The notes beneath the pieces are model-generated. The model was not told where the DNA came from, searched no databases, and worked only from the letters and a program-made list of their open reading frames with translations. This document shows positions 12,456-15,247 of a stretch of DNA of 15,247 nt, piece by piece. Source of the DNA: Puniceicoccales bacterium (GTDB taxonomy: Bacteria; Verrucomicrobiota; Verrucomicrobiia; Opitutales; UBA953); assembly GCA_031289285.1 (NCBI GenBank), contig JAITPT010000245.1:1-15247 (forward strand), in the 5' to 3' direction. The position numbers and the translations under genes were made by a program. How positions within the stretch are numbered: position 1 is the stretch's first letter; the number at the start of each line of letters is the position of its first letter.

Positions 12456-14648
12456 ATGAACGAAATCGCCCCCGCCACACTCAGCGCCTCGACACTCTGG
12501 CGCATCGCCTTCTTTGGTGTCCTTGTCGCCGCACTTTTTCTCGGCCTCCTCGCCCGCGCTGTCGCCCTGCAACTCTTAGATGACGACGATTACCGCGGGC
12601 AGGCCAAAGAGCAAAGCCGCCGCTACATCGTCGTCCCCGCCCCGCGCGGCAACATCTACGACCGGCGCGGACGCCTCCTCGTCGGCAACAAACCCATGTT
12701 CAGCATCGCCGCCGATGTCTCCATGCTGCGTCCCGCATTCGACAAAGAGTTCTCGCGCCTCCGCCGTGGCGACCTCGTGTTGAAAGAACTGAACGGCAAA
12801 CTCGAGACCCTCAAATACAAAGACAAAGCCGAGCGCGACCAGCTTGCCGACGCTAAGTCGCGGCGCGTCGCCGAGCTGCGCAACATCGCCCCCGCCAATG
12901 TTCTGGAAACCCACATCGAGCGGCTTAACCGTTTGTTCCGGCGCGGCGTCGGCGAAAAACTTTCTGTTGACCTCAAAACCGTCGGCACCCACCTCTCCGG
13001 CATTTCGGGAAAACGTATCGTGCCGTTCACTCTCGTGAGCGACATCTCCGAGGAGGAACATGCGCGCTTTGTCGAACACGAGCCGCCCGGAAGCCCCCTC
13101 TTTGTCCACACCGAGCCTGTCCGCGCCTACCCGCACGGGGAAATCGCTGCCCACGTCCTCGGCTATGTCAGCAGCGACCGCGCCTCGCCCGGCTGGTTAG
13201 CCGAGCACGACAAATCCATCCCCCAACTCGCCGAATACTTCGCGCTCTCGCCGGAGGCACGCAAACGCAACACGCAAAAACTTTTTGACGGGCAACGCGC
13301 CATCAGCGGTGTCGAACGCCGTTTTGACCAGACTCTCAAAGGTGCTCCGGGCTATCGCATTCTCACCGTGCGCCCCAACGGCTACGCCCACGTCACCGAC
13401 GACGAGGCACCGCCCCGCCAAGGTGCCCACCTCACGCTCTCGCTCGACATCGAGTTCCAACGCGCCATCGAGCACATGCTGAAGGAGGGTTTCCCTTACA
13501 ACCGTTCCAGCGTCGTCGTGCTCGATATACGCTCTGGCGAAGTCCTCGCCTGCGCCAACTGGCCCAGCTTCGACCCCGCGAGGATGCGCAATAGCGAGTA
13601 TCTCCAAAAATACCTCGATGACTACGACGCGCTCTTCAACCCGACGGCGTTTGAGCGTGACGATGCGGGTGGGGTCAAACGCGACGAGAGCGGCAAACGA
13701 ATACGCCGCCCCGATGTGGTGGCCGGCAAAGGTGCGTGGCTCAACCACGCTACTCAGGGGCTTTACCCGCCCGGCTCCAGTTTCAAACCCATCACCGCCA
13801 TCGCTTCTCTCCGCAGCGGTCTCATCACGCCCGACAGGCTTTTTGAATGCGCGTCGTTCATCGAAATCGGCAAAGGGCGGCACAAAAAAAAGTTTCTCGA
13901 GCACGACCGCCGCGCTTTTGGTCAAGTAAATATTTCCAAAATGCTCCAAGTGAGCAGCAACGTTTTTTGTTACCAAGCCGCCCTCGAAATCGGCATTGAC
14001 CGCCTCGCCGCCGAGGCAAAACGCTTCGGACTCGGTGAGAAAACAAGCGTCGAGTTGCCTGCTCTGCGCGGCCAAATGCCGGACCCCGAATGGCGGCGCA
14101 GGCGCATGGCAGGGCAGGGCTGGTCGGAGGGCGACACCGCGAACACTGCGGTCGGGCAGGGCGATGTCGAGACGACCCCTATGCACCTCGCCGCCATGAT
14201 TGCCTCCATTGCCAGAAATGAAACCCGCACCGATGTCACCATCATCCGTGACCCTGCCCGTGACTTCGGGCATCGGCATCGGGGCGAGTCTATCGGTTTG
14301 ACGATGGAGCAATATGAGGCGGTGTTGAACGGGTTGGTCGCCTGTGCTCGCGACGGCACTGGCCGCAATGTTTTTAAGGGCTTGGAGGGGCGTTTGACTG
14401 TGGCGGCAAAAACGGGCACGGCGCAAATCAAGCGCAACACTGCAAATCTTGCATGGACGATTGCCTACGCGCCTGTGGAAAAACCGGAGATTGCGTTGGC
14501 GGTTTTAATTGAGGGCACAGACGGCAACACCGACTTTGGTGGCGGCAAAAACGCTGGCCCCATCGCCAACGGTGTTTTGCGTGAATGGCTAAAAATCCGC
14601 GAACAACAAAGCGCACCCGCACCGACACGACTTTCGCAGATGCCGTGA
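12456..14648 (+). CDS. mrdA: Penicillin-binding protein 2 (class B, elongasome transpeptidase)
   Basis: PBP2 cross-links peptidoglycan during lateral wall growth, working with the RodA polymerase and MreB. The 730-residue product has one N-terminal membrane anchor (about 15-40), the PBP dimer/pedestal region starting RGNIYDRRGRLLVGN (64-78), then GVERRFDQTLKGAPG (285-299). The transpeptidase domain has SSFK (Ser441-Lys444, in YPPGSSFKPITA), SSN (500-502) and KTG (652-654, in AAKTGTAQIK). This order and the GxERxxDxxLxG segment favour PBP2 over the division enzyme PBP3. It is about 100 residues longer than the E. coli protein. The extra length appears to sit in a charged segment of the pedestal (about 105-170) and in a stretch before the catalytic Ser (about 375-430). 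No mreBCD or rodA gene is seen on either side; the gene is flanked by repeat fields. Confidence 0.93.
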   Translation: MNEIAPATLSASTLWRIAFFGVLVAALFLGLLARAVALQLLDDDDYRGQAKEQSRRYIVVPAPRGNIYDRRGRLLVGNKPMFSIAADVSMLRPAFDKEFSRLRRGDLVLKELNGKLETLKYKDKAERDQLADAKSRRVAELRNIAPANVLETHIERLNRLFRRGVGEKLSVDLKTVGTHLSGISGKRIVPFTLVSDISEEEHARFVEHEPPGSPLFVHTEPVRAYPHGEIAAHVLGYVSSDRASPGWLAEHDKSIPQLAEYFALSPEARKRNTQKLFDGQRAISGVERRFDQTLKGAPGYRILTVRPNGYAHVTDDEAPPRQGAHLTLSLDIEFQRAIEHMLKEGFPYNRSSVVVLDIRSGEVLACANWPSFDPARMRNSEYLQKYLDDYDALFNPTAFERDDAGGVKRDESGKRIRRPDVVAGKGAWLNHATQGLYPPGSSFKPITAIASLRSGLITPDRLFECASFIEIGKGRHKKKFLEHDRRAFGQVNISKMLQVSSNVFCYQAALEIGIDRLAAEAKRFGLGEKTSVELPALRGQMPDPEWRRRRMAGQGWSEGDTANTAVGQGDVETTPMHLAAMIASIARNETRTDVTIIRDPARDFGHRHRGESIGLTMEQYEAVLNGLVACARDGTGRNVFKGLEGRLTVAAKTGTAQIKRNTANLAWTIAYAPVEKPEIALAVLIEGTDGNTDFGGGKNAGPIANGVLREWLKIREQQSAPAPTRLSQMP

Positions 14649-14681
14649 CCGCTTCGGTTATTCGTGTCTTTCTGCCGGTTT

Positions 14682-14895
14682 GAAAGCGGTGTCGGCGGGC
14701 ACTGCGCTCCGCTCCGCGCCCTCTGCCACCGCACTCCAAAAGGGCAAAAGGCATCCCTCAAACAATAAAGTGTCAGACACTTTTTTCCTTTGACTCTCGA
14801 TTTTTGTTCGCTGCGGGCTGGCCGCGCACTGCTCTTATGGAGTGCGGTGGCAGAGGGTGCGAAGTGATAACGTAGCACCCGCCGACACCGCTTTC
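14682..14895. repeat. Nested perfect inverted repeats around a palindrome
   Basis: An outer pair (14682-14699 and 14878-14895, 18 bases: GAAAGCGGTGTCGGCGGG and its complement) encloses an inner pair (14719-14738 and 14838-14857, 20 bases, ending CCGCACTCCA / TGGAGTGCGG). At the centre lies the 17-base palindrome AAAGTGTC-A-GACACTTT (14767-14783). The outer arm recurs at 14982-14999, so it could pair with either neighbour. This looks like a non-coding miniature element or composite REP structure, with no transposase inside. Confidence 0.85.
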
Positions 14896-15097
14896 GTAGA
14901 TGCAGCCCCTATCCCCTACCGCAGCCAGCGCTTTCGCAGACATCGAGACCGCAACGGTTATTCGTGTCTTTCTGCCGGTTTGAAAGCGGTGTCGGCGGGC
15001 ACTGCGCTCCAAAAGGGCAAAAGGCATCCCTCAAACAATAAAGAAACAATAAAGTGTCAGACACTTTTTTCCTCAAACAATAAAGTGTCAGACATTT
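14767..15097. repeat. AAAGTGTCAGACACTTT palindromes, three copies
   Basis: Perfect copies lie at 14767-14783 and 15051-15067, and a degenerate copy with GACATTT at 15082-15097. Each follows AACAAT and is followed by a run of T's and CCT. The stem AAAGTG-TCAGA-CACTTT plus T-tract resembles a weak terminator for mrdA-directed transcription, but the repetition suggests a REP-type sequence. It is unrelated in core to the GGGGAC-GGTCC motif. Confidence 0.8.
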
Positions 15098-15247
15098 TTT
15101 TCCTTTGACTCTCGATTTTTGTTCGCTGCGGGCTGGCCGCGCACCGCCCTTATGGAGTGCGGTGGCAGATGTTCCGAAGAGCAAACGTCTCACCACCACA
15201 CACCCGATTACCAAAGGCAAGCCCCATACCCCACCTCAAACCGCGTT

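Larger units (their letters stand above)
14646..15169. repeat. Two-copy direct repeat of about 225 bp each, 300-bp period
   Basis: Copy 1 spans about 14646-14854 and copy 2 about 14946-15169. Bases 14656-14710 and 14956-15010 are identical over 55 bases at an offset of exactly 300. Both copies continue with AAAAGGGCAAAAGGCATCCC, AAACAATAAAGTGTCAGACA, a CCTTTGACTCTCGATTTTTG segment and TGGAGTGCGGTGGCAGA. Copy 1 has an extra stretch of about 26 bases (14711-14736). Copy 2 instead has a duplicated AAACAATAAA word and a second palindrome. Copy 1 begins within the last codons of mrdA. Confidence 0.9.
14649..15247. other. Right-end repeat field, no gene recognised
   Basis: After the mrdA stop, 599 bases carry a two-copy repeat with internal inverted repeats. 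Open frames on the minus strand translate these repeats twice over and have no family I recognise. No convincing intrinsic terminator follows mrdA. The last 60 bases (about 15185-15247) show nothing I can name. Confidence 0.6.

Noticed and set aside
13197..14426. Minus-strand open frame of 409 codons
   Set aside because: It is antisense to the PBP2 transpeptidase domain and has no recognisable motif.
14649..14670. Intrinsic terminator right after mrdA
   Set aside because: The only stem (ACC/GGT around GCTTC) is three base pairs with no T-tract.

Overview
The window is GC-rich bacterial chromosome with six complete protein genes, one gene fragment and an unusual load of intergenic repeats. 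The gene set fits a member of the Verrucomicrobiota, possibly Opitutales: a DUF6807 (PmoA-like) protein beside a Tat-exported Gfo/Idh/MocA oxidoreductase, a thioredoxin fused to carboxypeptidase-regulatory-like repeats, an acetolactate synthase with plant-like C-terminal motifs, few Shine-Dalgarno sites, and RAYT-linked repeats. That placement is an inference from gene content, not from a phylogenetic marker.

Layout. Bases 3-218 (+) encode the C-terminus of a REP-associated tyrosine transposase (RAYT); the rest lies outside the window. Bases 219-741 hold no gene but carry five copies of a GGGGAC-GGTCCG motif and a duplicated 44-base segment. Bases 742-5735 are a minus-strand block read as efp, then ilvB, then pbpC. 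ilvB and pbpC overlap by 4 bases and are probably translationally coupled. Bases 5736-6243 are a second repeat field with a G-run tract, TCCTATAAG-type repeats in inverted arrangement, and five more GGGGAC-GGTCC motifs.

The plus strand then carries a likely two-gene export unit, DUF6807 protein (6244-7263) and Tat-signal oxidoreductase (7357-8775), separated by a 12-bp tandem array. A 386-base gap with a 30-bp direct repeat precedes a 955-residue exported thioredoxin/beta-sandwich protein (9162-12029). A structured, hairpin-rich element follows (about 12053-12310), then the gene for the elongation transpeptidase PBP2 (12456-14648). The last 600 bases are a two-copy repeat of about 300 bp with nested inverted repeats and AAAGTGTCAGACACTTT palindromes.

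Functional themes are cell-wall synthesis (PBP1C, PBP2), branched-chain amino acid synthesis (IlvB), translation of polyproline stretches (EF-P) and envelope-exported redox or sugar-related proteins. The points most worth a second look are an EF-P with Asn instead of Lys/Arg at its active loop tip, the RAYT fragment lying next to copies of its probable REP targets, the hexapeptide-repeat linker in PBP1C, and the nested-repeat element at the right end. No CRISPR array, prophage, rRNA or tRNA gene was seen, and I found no clear multi-gene defence or biosynthetic system.
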